Positions 19,678-28,111 of a stretch of DNA of 64,000 nucleotides are shown piece by piece. The DNA comes from Microbacterium mangrovi (GTDB lineage: Bacteria; Actinomycetota; Actinomycetes; Actinomycetales; Microbacteriaceae). Every line of letters begins with the position of its first letter. Position 1 is the first letter of the stretch. The notes under the pieces were generated by a model, which saw nothing but the letters and a program-made list of their open reading frames with translations, was not told the DNA's origin and did not search any database. The stretch lies in assembly GCF_000802305.1 (NCBI RefSeq), contig NZ_JTDK01000006.1:682001-746000 (forward strand), read 5' to 3'. The translations under genes were made by a program, and so were the position numbers.

Positions 19678-20363
19678 GCGGCATCGTCTGCGGGGTCGGG
19701 GTCCGGCTCGAGCAGATCGCCGACGACCTCGCGCAGCTGCTTCCGGCTGATCGCACCCTCGCGGAGCACCCGGACGACCTGCTCCTCGCCCCCGACGAGG
19801 CTTGTCGCATCGACGATCGTCGAGGCGATGCCGGTGAGGCTCGGCCCCGCGTCGAGGTAGACCGACACGCTGTCGCCGAGCATCGCCTCGGCGTCGAACG
19901 CGGTGATCGCCGCCGCCTGCCCCGTGAGGTTGGCGCTGGACACGGCGAGAGGGCCGGTCTCCTCGAGCAGCTCGAGGGCGAGCGGATGCGCCGGCATCCG
20001 CACCGCCACGGTTCCGTGCGTGTCGCCGAGGTCCCACGTCAGGGACGGCTGGGACGGCAGGACGATGGTCAGGCCGCCCGGCCAGAACGCGTCGACGAGG
20101 TCCTCGACGGCGAGGGGCACCTCGGCGACGAGCGCCTGCATCGTGGTGCGACCGGCCACCAGCACCGGCGGCGGCTGCTGCCTGCCGCGGCCCTTCGCTG
20201 CCAGGAGGCGGCCGACGGCGACGGCGTTGAAGGCGTCGGCTCCGATGCCGTAGACGGTGTCGGTGGGAAGCACGATGAGGTCGCCGCGACCGACGGCCTG
20301 CCGCGCCTGGCGCATGCCGGTGAGCAGCTGCGTCTGGTCGGCGCAGTCAAAGAGTGAGGACAT
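19674..20363 (-). CDS. tsaC: L-threonylcarbamoyladenylate synthase (Sua5/YrdC/TsaC)
   Basis: A 229-residue enzyme that makes threonylcarbamoyl-AMP for the t6A37 modification of ANN-decoding tRNAs. The YrdC core shows LPTDTVYGIGADAF, AKGRGRQQPPPVLV and the VSSANLTGQ motif. After about residue 200 the protein ends without the Sua5 domain. ATG 20363 is chosen; GTG 20372 would add three residues. TAGAAT at 20378-20373 could be a -10 giving a very short leader. It lies between prmC and wecA. Confidence 0.9.
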   Translation of the reverse strand: MSSLFDCADQTQLLTGMRQARQAVGRGDLIVLPTDTVYGIGADAFNAVAVGRLLAAKGRGRQQPPPVLVAGRTTMQALVAEVPLAVEDLVDAFWPGGLTIVLPSQPSLTWDLGDTHGTVAVRMPAHPLALELLEETGPLAVSSANLTGQAAAITAFDAEAMLGDSVSVYLDAGPSLTGIASTIVDATSLVGGEEQVVRVLREGAISRKQLREVVGDLLEPDPDPADDAA

Positions 20364-20419
20364 TTCGGTCACATTCTATCGAGAGTGCTTCGGAGCGCCC
20401 TGCGAAGGCGCCGCCGCGG

Positions 20420-21304
20420 TCATGGCCGGATCGCGGTGGTGACGCGGTCGCGCAGAGTCAGGTCGGGGTGGGTGGCGGCGGCACGCCAGCCGTCCGCGGT
20501 CAGGATGCCACGGACCCCCTCCCCCTGCCACTCTCCGTGTTCGATCGCGATGAGCCCACCCGATCGCGCGAGACGCAGGCCGGTGCGGCTGAGGACTCGG
20601 ACGGCGTCGAGGCCGTCCGCGCCCCCGTAGAGAGCCTGCGGCGGATCGAACAGGCGCACCTCCGGATCGCGCGGGATCGCGTCGTCGGGCACGTAGGGCG
20701 GGTTCGAGGCGACGACGTCCACCGTTCCGTCGAGCTCCGGGAACGCATCGGCGAGGTCCGCCTGCACGAGCACGACGTCGGGCGCGATCGCGTCGACGTT
20801 GCGGCGCGTCCAGGCGATCGCCTCGGCGGAGAGCTCGGCGGCGTGCACCCGGGCGTAGGGGACCTCGGTCGCCATCGCCAGCGCGATCGCGCCGCTGCCC
20901 GAGCCCAGGTCGACCGCCACGGGACGGTCGGACGGGACCTGCCGCAGCGCGTCGATCGCGAGTTGCGCGAGCACCTCAGTCTCGGGCCGGGGAACGAAGA
21001 CCCCGGGCCCGACCCGCAGCTCGAGATGCCGGAACGGCGCCGTGCCGGTGAGATGCTGCAGCGGCTCGCGCGCCACGCGCCGCGCGAGAAGGCCGTCGAA
21101 CGCGGTGCGGTCGGGCTCCCCCACTCCGTCTCCGCGGATGGATGCCGCCTGCACCTCGCCGCGGCCGATGCCCAGAACGTGGGCGGCGAGGAGCTCGGCA
21201 TCCACCTGGGGATCGGCGACCCCGGCGGCGGCGAGGGCCTGCGCGGCCTCGCGGAGGAGGTCGGACAGGCGAACGCGGGACGGGGCGTCGGAGGGATGCG
21301 GCAT
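20420..21304 (-). CDS. prmC: Peptide chain release factor N5-glutamine methyltransferase
   Basis: A 294-residue SAM-dependent methyltransferase that modifies the GGQ glutamine of RF1 and RF2. SAM motif [12 protein letters not shown] and catalytic [11 protein letters not shown] are present, with the N-terminal helical domain ([16 protein letters not shown]) and VPRPETEVL. The ATG at 21304 is where family similarity begins; the frame is open to 21388 and its GGAGG lies very close to the ATG, so an upstream GTG start cannot be excluded. Its usual neighbour prfA is here 7.7 kb away, beyond an island of unrelated genes. Confidence 0.92.
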   Translation of the reverse strand: MPHPSDAPSRVRLSDLLREAAQALAAAGVADPQVDAELLAAHVLGIGRGEVQAASIRGDGVGEPDRTAFDGLLARRVAREPLQHLTGTAPFRHLELRVGPGVFVPRPETEVLAQLAIDALRQVPSDRPVAVDLGSGSGAIALAMATEVPYARVHAAELSAEAIAWTRRNVDAIAPDVVLVQADLADAFPELDGTVDVVASNPPYVPDDAIPRDPEVRLFDPPQALYGGADGLDAVRVLSRTGLRLARSGGLIAIEHGEWQGEGVRGILTADGWRAAATHPDLTLRDRVTTAIRP

Positions 21305-21370
21305 CCCTCCATTCTCGCGGGCGCAGGCGTCGCACGACGTCACAATGCCCCGCGCCCGCGAGCCGCGGCC

Positions 21371-21376
21371 TAGGCT
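21371..21376 (+). promoter_or_regulatory. cysK: Probable -10 of cysK
   Basis: TAGGCT lies 40 bases before the cysK ATG and matches the common actinobacterial -10 form TAnnnT. No good -35 was seen. The ribosome site AGGAAAGG (21402-21410) follows. Confidence 0.4.
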
Positions 21377-21416
21377 GGCGCTGTCCACCCGACTTGTGCT
21401 TCAGGAAAGGCCCGCC

Positions 21417-22358
21417 ATGCCCGGCATCCACTCCGACATCACCACCGCATTCGGCAACACGCCGCTCGTCCGCCTCAACCGCGCGACAGACGGCGCGGAA
21501 GGCGAGGTCTACGCGAAGCTGGAGTACTTCAACCCCGGCTCGTCGGTCAAGGACCGCCTCGGCATCGCCATCCTGAATGCGGCAGAGGAGGCCGGAGAGC
21601 TGAAGCCCGGCGGCACCGTCGTGGAGGCGACGTCCGGCAACACCGGCATCGCCCTGGCGCTGGCGGGCGCCGCCCGCGGCTACCGCGTCATCCTCACGAT
21701 GCCGTCCTCCATGTCGGTCGAGCGCCGGCAGCTGCTGGCCCGTTTCGGTGCCGAGCTCGTGCTCACCGACCCGGCCGGCGGCATGAAGCTCGCCGTCGCC
21801 GAGGCCGAGCGCATCGCCGCCGAGACGCCCGGCGCCGTGCTCGCCCACCAGTTCGAGAACGCGGCCAACCCGGCCATCCACCGCAAGACCACCGCCGAGG
21901 AGATCTGGCGCGACACCGACGGCCAGGTCGACATCTTCGTCGCCGGCATCGGCACCGGCGGCACCATCACCGGCGTCGGCCAGGTGCTCAAGGAGCGCAA
22001 GCCCGGCGTGCGGGTGGTCGCGGTCGAGCCCACGGCGTCGCCGCTGCTGTCCACCGGCACCCCGGGGCCGGCGAAGATCCAGGGCATCGGCCCGAACTTC
22101 GTGCCGCCCATCCTCGACACCGACATCTACGACGAGGTCGTCACGGTCGAGTTCGACGACGCCATCAGCACGTCGCGCGCCCTCGCCGCCCAGGAGGGCG
22201 TCCTGGCCGGCATCTCGTCGGGCGCCGCCGCGTGGGCGGCGATCCAGGTCGCCAAGCGCCCGGAGAACGCAGGCAAGAAGATCGTCGTCGTGCTGCCCGA
22301 CACGGGCGAGCGCTACCTGTCCACGGCTCTGTTCGAGGACCTGCGCGAACAGGACTGA
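21417..22358 (+). CDS. cysK: Cysteine synthase A (O-acetylserine sulfhydrylase)
   Basis: A 313-residue PLP enzyme joining O-acetylserine and sulfide to cysteine. The PLP lysine is K45 in [23 protein letters not shown] binds the substrate carboxylate, [10 protein letters not shown] the phosphate, and the C-terminal GISSGAA is present. Start ATG 21417 has the AGGAAAGG ribosome site. cysE follows after two bases, allowing formation of the CysE-CysK complex from one transcript. Confidence 0.97.
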   Translation: MPGIHSDITTAFGNTPLVRLNRATDGAEGEVYAKLEYFNPGSSVKDRLGIAILNAAEEAGELKPGGTVVEATSGNTGIALALAGAARGYRVILTMPSSMSVERRQLLARFGAELVLTDPAGGMKLAVAEAERIAAETPGAVLAHQFENAANPAIHRKTTAEEIWRDTDGQVDIFVAGIGTGGTITGVGQVLKERKPGVRVVAVEPTASPLLSTGTPGPAKIQGIGPNFVPPILDTDIYDEVVTVEFDDAISTSRALAAQEGVLAGISSGAAAWAAIQVAKRPENAGKKIVVVLPDTGERYLSTALFEDLREQD

Positions 22359-22360
22359 GA

Positions 22361-22930
22361 TTGACTGTCGCAGGACGAATGCGGGAGGATCTCGCAGCGG
22401 CGAAGCTGCGGGATCCTGCCGCGCGCGGCTCCCTCGAGCTCGCCCTCCTGTACCCCGGGCTGCACGCCATCTGGGCGCACCGCGTCTGGCATGCCCTGTG
22501 GCTGCGCCGCTGGCGCTTCGTCGCCCGCACCGGGTCGCAGCTCACGCGCTGGCTCACCGGCATCGAGATCCACCCGGGGGCGACGATCGGCCGCCGCTTC
22601 TTCATCGACCACGGCATGGGCGTCGTGATCGGCGAGACGGCGGAGATCGGTGACGACGTGATGCTCTACCACGGCGTCACGCTCGGCGGGCGCACGTGGA
22701 ACAAGGGCAAGAGGCATCCCACGCTCGAAGACGGCGTCGTCGTCGGCTCGGGCGCGAAGGTGCTGGGGCCGATCACCATCGGAGCGCACAGCGCCGTCGG
22801 CTCGAACGCGGTCGTCACGCGGGACGCACCGCCCGACTCGGTCGTGGTCGGCATCCCCGCCAAGGCACGCCCGCGTCATGTCGGCGTGGAGACCCGCGCC
22901 GAGCTGGCCGCCCCCGAGTACTTCATCTGA
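22361..22930 (+). CDS. cysE: Serine O-acetyltransferase (EpsC/CysE)
   Basis: A left-handed beta-helix acetyltransferase supplying O-acetylserine to CysK. The hexapeptide repeats start at [11 protein letters not shown] and include [17 protein letters not shown] and YHGVTLGG; catalytic His are in DHGMG and YHGVT. It is the short form (189 residues from TTG 22361; 183 from ATG 22379, which has its own AGGA). TTG is preferred because it lies 2 bases after the cysK stop and because related proteins extend a few residues before MREDL. The C-terminal end AAPEYFI replaces the usual CysK-binding isoleucine tail but still ends in Ile. Confidence 0.93.
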   Translation: MTVAGRMREDLAAAKLRDPAARGSLELALLYPGLHAIWAHRVWHALWLRRWRFVARTGSQLTRWLTGIEIHPGATIGRRFFIDHGMGVVIGETAEIGDDVMLYHGVTLGGRTWNKGKRHPTLEDGVVVGSGAKVLGPITIGAHSAVGSNAVVTRDAPPDSVVVGIPAKARPRHVGVETRAELAAPEYFI

Positions 22931-22955
22931 GCAGGTCATCCGGCGGACGGCCCCC

Positions 22956-23070
22956 GTTCAACCGACGACAATGGCACGCTCGCGGCGCACATCTTGTCGG
23001 TTGAACGAGCCGCCTCCGCGCTCAACCGACAAGAACGGCACGCTGGCGGCGCAGATCTTGTCGGTGGAAC
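22956..23070. repeat. Two tandem 64-bp palindromic units
   Basis: Unit 1 (22956-23006) has perfect arms GTTCAACCGAC/GTCGGTTGAAC; unit 2 (23020-23070) has GCTCAACCGACAAGA against TCTTGTCGGTGGAAC with two mismatches. The unit period is 64 bases and the loop GGCACGCT(C/G)GCGGCGCA(C/G)ATCTT is kept. They lie in the 160-base gap between the convergent cysE and SDR genes, where they could act as bidirectional terminators. I recall similar elements as dispersed intergenic repeats of Microbacteriaceae. Confidence 0.85.
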
Positions 23071-23091
23071 GAGGTGCCTCGGCGCGGCAGG

Positions 23092-23886
23092 TCACATGTG
23101 GGTGCCGCCGTCGATGCGCACCTCGGTACCGGTGATGAACCGACCGTCGTCGCTGGCGAGCATCGCCACGACCGACGCGACCGTCTCGGGCCCGGCGAAG
23201 CCCTGGCCGAGGGCGGGCTGCAGCTTCATGAACAGCATCATGTCGGCGTCCTCGGGAAGACCGGGGCCGGCCGACTGGCGACTCTGACCGCTGCCGTCGG
23301 TCATGCCCGACGAGATGGAGCCCGGCTGCACCGCGGTGAAGCGGATGCCGTCCTTGGCGTACTCGACCGCGAGCGCGTGGGTCATGGACTGGATGCCGCC
23401 CTTGCTGGCCGCGTACGCCGCCATGTAGGGGTGCGCGAACATCGCCGAGGTCGAGCTGAAGTTCACGACGGCCGCGCCGTCGCCCGACCGAAGGGCCGGA
23501 ATCGCCTCGCGGATGACGAGGAACGTGCCGACGAGGTTCACCCGGAGCACCTGCTCGAACTGCTCGAGGCTCGTCTCGTGCGTGTGCGAGGACCGCAGGA
23601 TGCCGGCGGCGTTCACCAGCGCGTCCAGGCCTCCCAGCGCGTCGACGGCCGCCGCGACGCCCGCGACCACGGACTGCTCGTCTCCGACGTTCATGACGAC
23701 GGTGGTGAGGCGGGATGCCGCCTCCCCGGCCTTCGCGACGGTGTCGGCCAGGCCGGCTTCGCTGATATCGGCGGCCACGACCCGGCCGCCCTCCGCCAGC
23801 ATCCGCAGCACGGTCGCCTGCCCGATCCCGGAGCCTCCTCCGGTGACCAGCACACGGCGTCCTTCGTAACGGTTCATTCGCGTCAT
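23092..23886 (-). CDS. SDR family NAD(P)-dependent oxidoreductase
   Basis: A 264-residue classical short-chain dehydrogenase. The cofactor motif TGGGSGIG is at residues 15-22, NAAG in the fourth strand, and the catalytic Ser-Tyr-Lys appears in NFSSTSAMF and YAASKGG. The C-terminal FITGTEVRIDGGTHM is typical. ATG 23877 (MNRYEG) is an alternative start. It diverges from a TetR gene across 100 bases containing two palindromes, so it is the probable target of that repressor. Substrate is not predictable. Confidence 0.92.
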   Translation of the reverse strand: MTRMNRYEGRRVLVTGGGSGIGQATVLRMLAEGGRVVAADISEAGLADTVAKAGEAASRLTTVVMNVGDEQSVVAGVAAAVDALGGLDALVNAAGILRSSHTHETSLEQFEQVLRVNLVGTFLVIREAIPALRSGDGAAVVNFSSTSAMFAHPYMAAYAASKGGIQSMTHALAVEYAKDGIRFTAVQPGSISSGMTDGSGQSRQSAGPGLPEDADMMLFMKLQPALGQGFAGPETVASVVAMLASDDGRFITGTEVRIDGGTHM

Positions 23887-23934
23887 CCTCTCTGATCAGC
23901 CTTCCGGCGCGATATCCGACACGATACGCCTGTC

Positions 23935-23980
23935 TGGCACATCGTGCCACTAGTGCACGTTGCGCACTCGGTCGTATCCT
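23935..23980 (+). promoter_or_regulatory. Tandem operator palindromes and -10 before the TetR gene
   Basis: TGGCACATCGTGCCA (23935-23949) is a perfect 15-bp palindrome. Two bases later, 23952-23968 is a near-perfect 17-bp palindrome with arms AGTGC/GCACT. TATCCT at 23975-23980 is a plausible -10 six bases before the ATG at 23987, which would give a leaderless TetR mRNA with the second palindrome over the -35 region. Confidence 0.6.
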
Positions 23981-23986
23981 GGGGAC

Positions 23987-24595
23987 ATGACGGAGAAGCA
24001 GCCGACGCCGACACTGACGCAGCGACGCAAGGCGGAGACCGAACTGATCATCGCCCGCGCCGCGGCCGGCCTGTTCACGGCGAACGGGGCGCATGCCACC
24101 ACTGCGGAGGCGATCGCCGCGGCCTCGGGCATCGCCCTGCGCACGTTCTACCGCTACTTCCGCACCAAGGAGGAGGCCGTCGCACCGCTGCTCACCGTGG
24201 GCGCCGAGGGGTGGCGCGCACTGCTGGCCGCGACGCCCCGCGGCATGTCGCTCGAAGACGCCGTCGCCGACGCCATCCGGCGCACGCTGACCGCGCCCCC
24301 GGGCGACGAGGGGCTGGCACTCACCCGCGGACTCCTGCTCGCGTGCGGCGAGGATGCCGCCCTGGCAGCGGTCTGGTACCGGGTCAACGGGGAGTCCGAG
24401 GCCCGGCTGCTGCCGATCCTCCACGAGCTGTCTCCGCGCACGTCGGCCGTCGACCTGCACCTCATGGCCGCGGCGGCGACGTCCGCCATCCGGATCGCGT
24501 TCGAGCTGTGGGCGCCGTCCGACGACCCCGCACCCCCGGCGGATCTCGCCGTGCGCTGCTTCCGCGCGCTGAGCCCGTCGCCGGCATCCCGCTGA
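23987..24595 (+). CDS. TetR family transcriptional regulator
   Basis: A 202-residue repressor. The N-terminal helix-turn-helix (TTAEAIAAASGIALRTFYRYFRTKEE, about residues 38-63) is canonical; the C-terminal domain is helical and unclassified. Start ATG 23987 is the only one that fits the domain. It probably represses itself and the divergent SDR gene through the two palindromes. The ligand is unknown. Confidence 0.9.
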   Translation: MTEKQPTPTLTQRRKAETELIIARAAAGLFTANGAHATTAEAIAAASGIALRTFYRYFRTKEEAVAPLLTVGAEGWRALLAATPRGMSLEDAVADAIRRTLTAPPGDEGLALTRGLLLACGEDAALAAVWYRVNGESEARLLPILHELSPRTSAVDLHLMAAAATSAIRIAFELWAPSDDPAPPADLAVRCFRALSPSPASR

Positions 24596-24648
24596 TCACG
24601 CCACCGGCCCCGATGCGAGACGCACGCGGGGCCGGTGGCGGGACGCCG

Positions 24649-26013
24649 TCAGACGCGCTGCGGCACCGCGGCGTCGCGTTCCGGTGCGGCGCCGTGCGCA
24701 TCGTCGTCGACGAGGGTGGGCTCGTCGAAGGCCTCCTCGCCGCGCAGGACGCGGCGGGCGCGCTCCGCATCGAACTGGCGCGTCCAGGTGCCGATGAGCA
24801 CCGTCGCCACGGCGTTGCCGGTGAAGTTGGTGACCGCGCGCCCCTCGGACATGAACCGGTCGACCCCGACGATGACCGCCACACCGTTCACCAGGTCCGG
24901 CCGATAGGCCTGGAGTCCGCCGGCGAGCGTTGCAAGCCCGGCACCGGTCACCCCGGCGGCGCCCTTGGACGCGATGATCATGAACACCAGCAGACCGATC
25001 TGCTGCGGAATCGCCATCGGCTCGCCCATTCCCGCCGCGATGAACAGCGACGCCATCGTGAGGTAGATGGCCGTGCCGTCCAGGTTGAACGAGTAGCCGG
25101 TCGGCACCGTGATCCCGACGACGGACTTCGAGACGCCGACGTGCTCCATCTTCGCCATCAGCCGCGGCAGTGCGACCTCCGACGACGACGTGCCGACGAT
25201 CAGCAGGTACTCGCGGGCGAGGTACTTGATCAGTGCGAAGATGTTGATGCGCGCCACGGCGAACAGCACGCCTCCCAGCACGACCGCGATGAACAGGAAG
25301 CACGTCACGTAGAACGCGACCATCAAGAGGCCGAGGTTCCAGATCGCGGCCGCACCGGTGCTGCCGACGACCGCCGCGATCGCGCCGAACGCGCCGAGCG
25401 GCGCCACCCACAGGATCATCCCGAGGATCCGGAACACCAGGTTCTGCAGCTGGGTCACCACCGACAGGATCGGCACGCCCTTGGGCCCCATCTTCTGCAG
25501 CGCGAACCCGACGAGCAGCGCGAGGAACAGCACCTGCAGGATGTTGCCCTCGGTGAACGCCGAGAAGAACGTGGTCGGGATGATGCCCAGGATGAAGTCA
25601 TGGAGGGACTCCGCGCCCCCGGATGCCTCGTAGGTCGCGCCGGTCATGTGGAGCCCGCTGCCGGGCTGGATGATGTTTCCGACGACGAGTCCGATCGCGA
25701 GCGCGACGGTGCTCATCACGAGGAAGTACACCAGGGCGAGCCCTCCGATCTTGCCGACCGTGGCGGCCTTCGCGATGGAACCGACGCCGAGCACGATCGT
25801 GCAGAAGATGATCGGGGCGATCATCAGGTGGATGAGGGCGACGAAGATCTCGCCCAGAGGCTTGAGTGCGATGCCGGCATCCGGCCAGACGAGGCCCACG
25901 ACGCAGCCGAGCACGACCGCGAGGATCACGGAGAGGTAGAGCCACGTGTGCTTGTCCCAGCGCCTGCGCGGCTGCGGGAGCCTGGTCGTCGTCGTGCGGG
26001 GAAAGAGAGTCAT
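24649..26013 (-). CDS. dctA: C4-dicarboxylate:cation symporter (DctA/DAACS family)
   Basis: A 454-residue importer of succinate, fumarate, malate or aspartate with H+ or Na+. Hydrophobic profile of the family, with HLMIAPIIFCTIVLGV, the serine-rich tip GTSSSEVALPRLM, and the NLDGTAIYLTMASLFIA motif. ATG 26013 follows GGAGG by 6 bases; the frame extends upstream but without family similarity. The C-terminus (about 25 residues, acidic) is extended. A DcuS/CitA-like two-component system starts 149 bases away on the other strand and is the likely regulator. Confidence 0.92.
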   Translation of the reverse strand: MTLFPRTTTTRLPQPRRRWDKHTWLYLSVILAVVLGCVVGLVWPDAGIALKPLGEIFVALIHLMIAPIIFCTIVLGVGSIAKAATVGKIGGLALVYFLVMSTVALAIGLVVGNIIQPGSGLHMTGATYEASGGAESLHDFILGIIPTTFFSAFTEGNILQVLFLALLVGFALQKMGPKGVPILSVVTQLQNLVFRILGMILWVAPLGAFGAIAAVVGSTGAAAIWNLGLLMVAFYVTCFLFIAVVLGGVLFAVARINIFALIKYLAREYLLIVGTSSSEVALPRLMAKMEHVGVSKSVVGITVPTGYSFNLDGTAIYLTMASLFIAAGMGEPMAIPQQIGLLVFMIIASKGAAGVTGAGLATLAGGLQAYRPDLVNGVAVIVGVDRFMSEGRAVTNFTGNAVATVLIGTWTRQFDAERARRVLRGEEAFDEPTLVDDDAHGAAPERDAAVPQRV

Positions 26014-26162
26014 CGTCGCCTCCAGGGAACGTCGGTGTTCGGTGCCGGATGCCGCCCCTCGGGGTGGCTCCCCCACTGTGCGCCGGCACCGGCCGCCGAC
26101 CGTCGTTGCGGTCGTATTGGTCTCGGCCGGGAGCCGGCGGTTTCTGGCACGCTGGACGCAGC
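26014..26162. promoter_or_regulatory. Divergent region dctA / two-component system
   Basis: This 149-base stretch must hold the promoters of dctA and of the sensor kinase. Apart from the dctA ribosome site GGAGG I see no convincing -10 or palindromic operator. It has GC-rich complementary segments that could be chance. Confidence 0.3.
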
Positions 26163-27428
26163 ATGACCCGCACCGTCCGCACCCGCAGCGCCGCGACCAC
26201 CGTCTTCACGGACGTCGCGATCGTCGTCGTGTTCGTCGTCGCCGTGCTCGCCACGGCCCTCGTCCTCGATGCGCGGCAGGCGGTGCGCTCGGACGCGGAG
26301 AGCCTCACCCGCAGCACCTCGGCGACGATCGCTCTCGCGCCCGGCGTCGCGTCGGCACTGCAGGCCGATCCCGCGCAGGCGACCGCGCGCCTGGAGCCGA
26401 TGACCGAAGCGATGCGCAAGAGCACGGCGGTGGACTTCATCACGATCATGACGCCGGACGGCATCCGCGTCACCCACCCCGACCCGACGCAGATCGGAAA
26501 GCACTACATCGGCACCATCCCGGCCACCCCGCACCCCCTCACGCAGGAGGTCACCGGAACCCTCGGACCGTCCGTCCGCACGATCGCACCGATCCGGGTC
26601 GATGGCGCCCTCGTCGGCTGGGTCTCGGTCGGCGTGACGGTGCGCAGCATCACGAGCAGCCTCCTTCCTCGGCTGCCGTTCGCGATCGCCGTCGCTCTGG
26701 CGCTCCTGCTCGCCGGCCTCGTGTTCGCGTTCGTCGCCCGCCGCACGACACGCCGGCTCGCCGGAGACCTTCCCCCCGGGGGCATCCGCGACGCCGTCGC
26801 GTCGTACGAGTCCACGCGCACGCTGGGAGAGGCACTGCGCGCGCAGACGCACGAACACGGCAACAGGATGCACACCGCGGTCGCGCTCATCGAACTGGGG
26901 CGCGCCGACGAAGCCGTCGAGATCCTCACCGAGACGGCACGGCAGAGTCAGGAACTCGTCGACCTCGTCAATGCGCGCGGCACCGGCGACCCGGCGATCG
27001 GCGCACTCCTGCTCGGCAAAGCGGCCCAGGCGCGCGAACAGGGCATCGAGTGGACGGCGCAGATCGCACCGGAGACCCCGCCGTCGGGCCTGCCGGCGGT
27101 CGACGCCGTCGCGGTGCTCGGCAATCTCATCGACAACGCGCTCGACGCGGCCGCCGCCGGAGGTGCTCCCCGGTGGGTGCGGGTCGAACTGGCACCCCAC
27201 GATGCGGGACTCGTGCTCCTCGTGTCGGACAGCGGCGACGGCGTCCCCGCGGAGATGCGCGAGCGCATGTTCGAGCACGGCTTCTCCACCAAGCCCGCCG
27301 GCACCGAAGGACGCGGCGTCGGCCTCGCGCTGGCCCGCTCCGTCGTCTCGGGTGCCGGCGGGCGCATCGAGTTCGAGCCGGGACCGCCCACGACGTTCCG
27401 CGTCACGCTCCCGGGGAGCAAGAGGTGA
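26163..27428 (+). CDS. Sensor histidine kinase, DcuS/CitA type without cytoplasmic PAS
   Basis: A 421-residue membrane kinase. Membrane segment 1 is at about 15-35, then an extracytoplasmic PAS-like sensor (about 36-170) with DFITIMTPDGIRVTHPDPTQIG, which holds the ligand in CitA/DcuS, then membrane segment 2 at about 172-193. The phosphoacceptor is His230 in AQTHEHGNRMH, a Spo0B-like H box. N box NLIDNALDAA and G boxes DSGDGV and GRGVGLALAR follow. Only about 36 residues separate the second membrane segment from His230, so the cytoplasmic PAS domain usual in this family is missing. Probably senses C4-dicarboxylates or citrate for dctA. Confidence 0.9.
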   Translation: MTRTVRTRSAATTVFTDVAIVVVFVVAVLATALVLDARQAVRSDAESLTRSTSATIALAPGVASALQADPAQATARLEPMTEAMRKSTAVDFITIMTPDGIRVTHPDPTQIGKHYIGTIPATPHPLTQEVTGTLGPSVRTIAPIRVDGALVGWVSVGVTVRSITSSLLPRLPFAIAVALALLLAGLVFAFVARRTTRRLAGDLPPGGIRDAVASYESTRTLGEALRAQTHEHGNRMHTAVALIELGRADEAVEILTETARQSQELVDLVNARGTGDPAIGALLLGKAAQAREQGIEWTAQIAPETPPSGLPAVDAVAVLGNLIDNALDAAAAGGAPRWVRVELAPHDAGLVLLVSDSGDGVPAEMRERMFEHGFSTKPAGTEGRGVGLALARSVVSGAGGRIEFEPGPPTTFRVTLPGSKR

Positions 27429-28102
27429 TCCGCGTGCTCCTCGTCGACGACGAGGCGCTCACCCTCGAGCTGCACCGCTCGTATGTCGAGCGGATCGAAG
27501 GATTCGAGGTGGTCGCGGAGTGCTCCAGCGCCCGTGCCGCGCTGACGGCGCTCGTGGACCGCGACCTGCAGATCGACCTCGTCCTGCTGGACGTGACGAT
27601 GCCGGGCGGCAGCGGGCTGGATGTGCTTCGGCAGCTGCGGGCGCGGGCGTCGGCGGTGGACGTGATCGCGATCACCGCCATCCGCGACGCCGAGGTCGTG
27701 CGGGCCATGGCGGCCCTGGGCGTCAGCCAGTACCTCGTGAAGCCCTTCGCGTTCCCGCTGTTCCGGGAGCGGATGACGCAGTACCGGGATGCCCGCCGGC
27801 GCGCGCTCGAGTCGGCAGGCGCGGTCACCCAGTCGGAGATCGACGCACTGCTGGGTGCCCTTCATCCGTCCGCGGCACCGCTCCCCCTTCCCAAGGGCCT
27901 GTCCGCGGCGACCCTGGATGCCGTGAGCGAGGTCCTGCGCACGACCGGCGCCCTGTCTGCGCGTGAGGCGGCATCCGCGCTCGGGATGTCACGCGTGGCC
28001 GCACGCCGGTACCTGGAGCACCTCGCCGAGAGCGGTCGGGCGGTGCGGGCCCCGCGCTACGGCACCCCCGGACGCCCGGAGACCGAGTACCGCTGGCGGT
28101 GA
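27425..28102 (+). CDS. Response regulator, CitB/DcuR type
   Basis: A 225-residue regulator. The receiver domain has acidic DDE (8-10), phospho-acceptor Asp56 in VLLDVTMPGG, Thr84 and Lys106 in YLVKPF. The C-terminal part (about 150-225) is a winged/helix-turn-helix domain with SAREAASALGMSRVAARRYLEHL. The GTG start overlaps the kinase stop by 4 bases (GTGA). It is expected to activate dctA transcription on phosphorylation. Confidence 0.92.
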   Translation: MIRVLLVDDEALTLELHRSYVERIEGFEVVAECSSARAALTALVDRDLQIDLVLLDVTMPGGSGLDVLRQLRARASAVDVIAITAIRDAEVVRAMAALGVSQYLVKPFAFPLFRERMTQYRDARRRALESAGAVTQSEIDALLGALHPSAAPLPLPKGLSAATLDAVSEVLRTTGALSAREAASALGMSRVAARRYLEHLAESGRAVRAPRYGTPGRPETEYRWR

Positions 28103-28111
28103 CCCGGCGGC

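Noticed and set aside
18523-20037. Possible longer wecA start well upstream in tsaC
   Set aside because: The upstream in-frame part is out-of-frame tsaC sequence; the GTG at 19677 gives the family N-terminus and a 4-base overlap.
22958-24460. Open frame through the tandem palindromes encoding SVER/STDKI repeats
   Set aside because: Translation of an intergenic repeat and antisense of SDR/TetR; such peptides are typical false genes.
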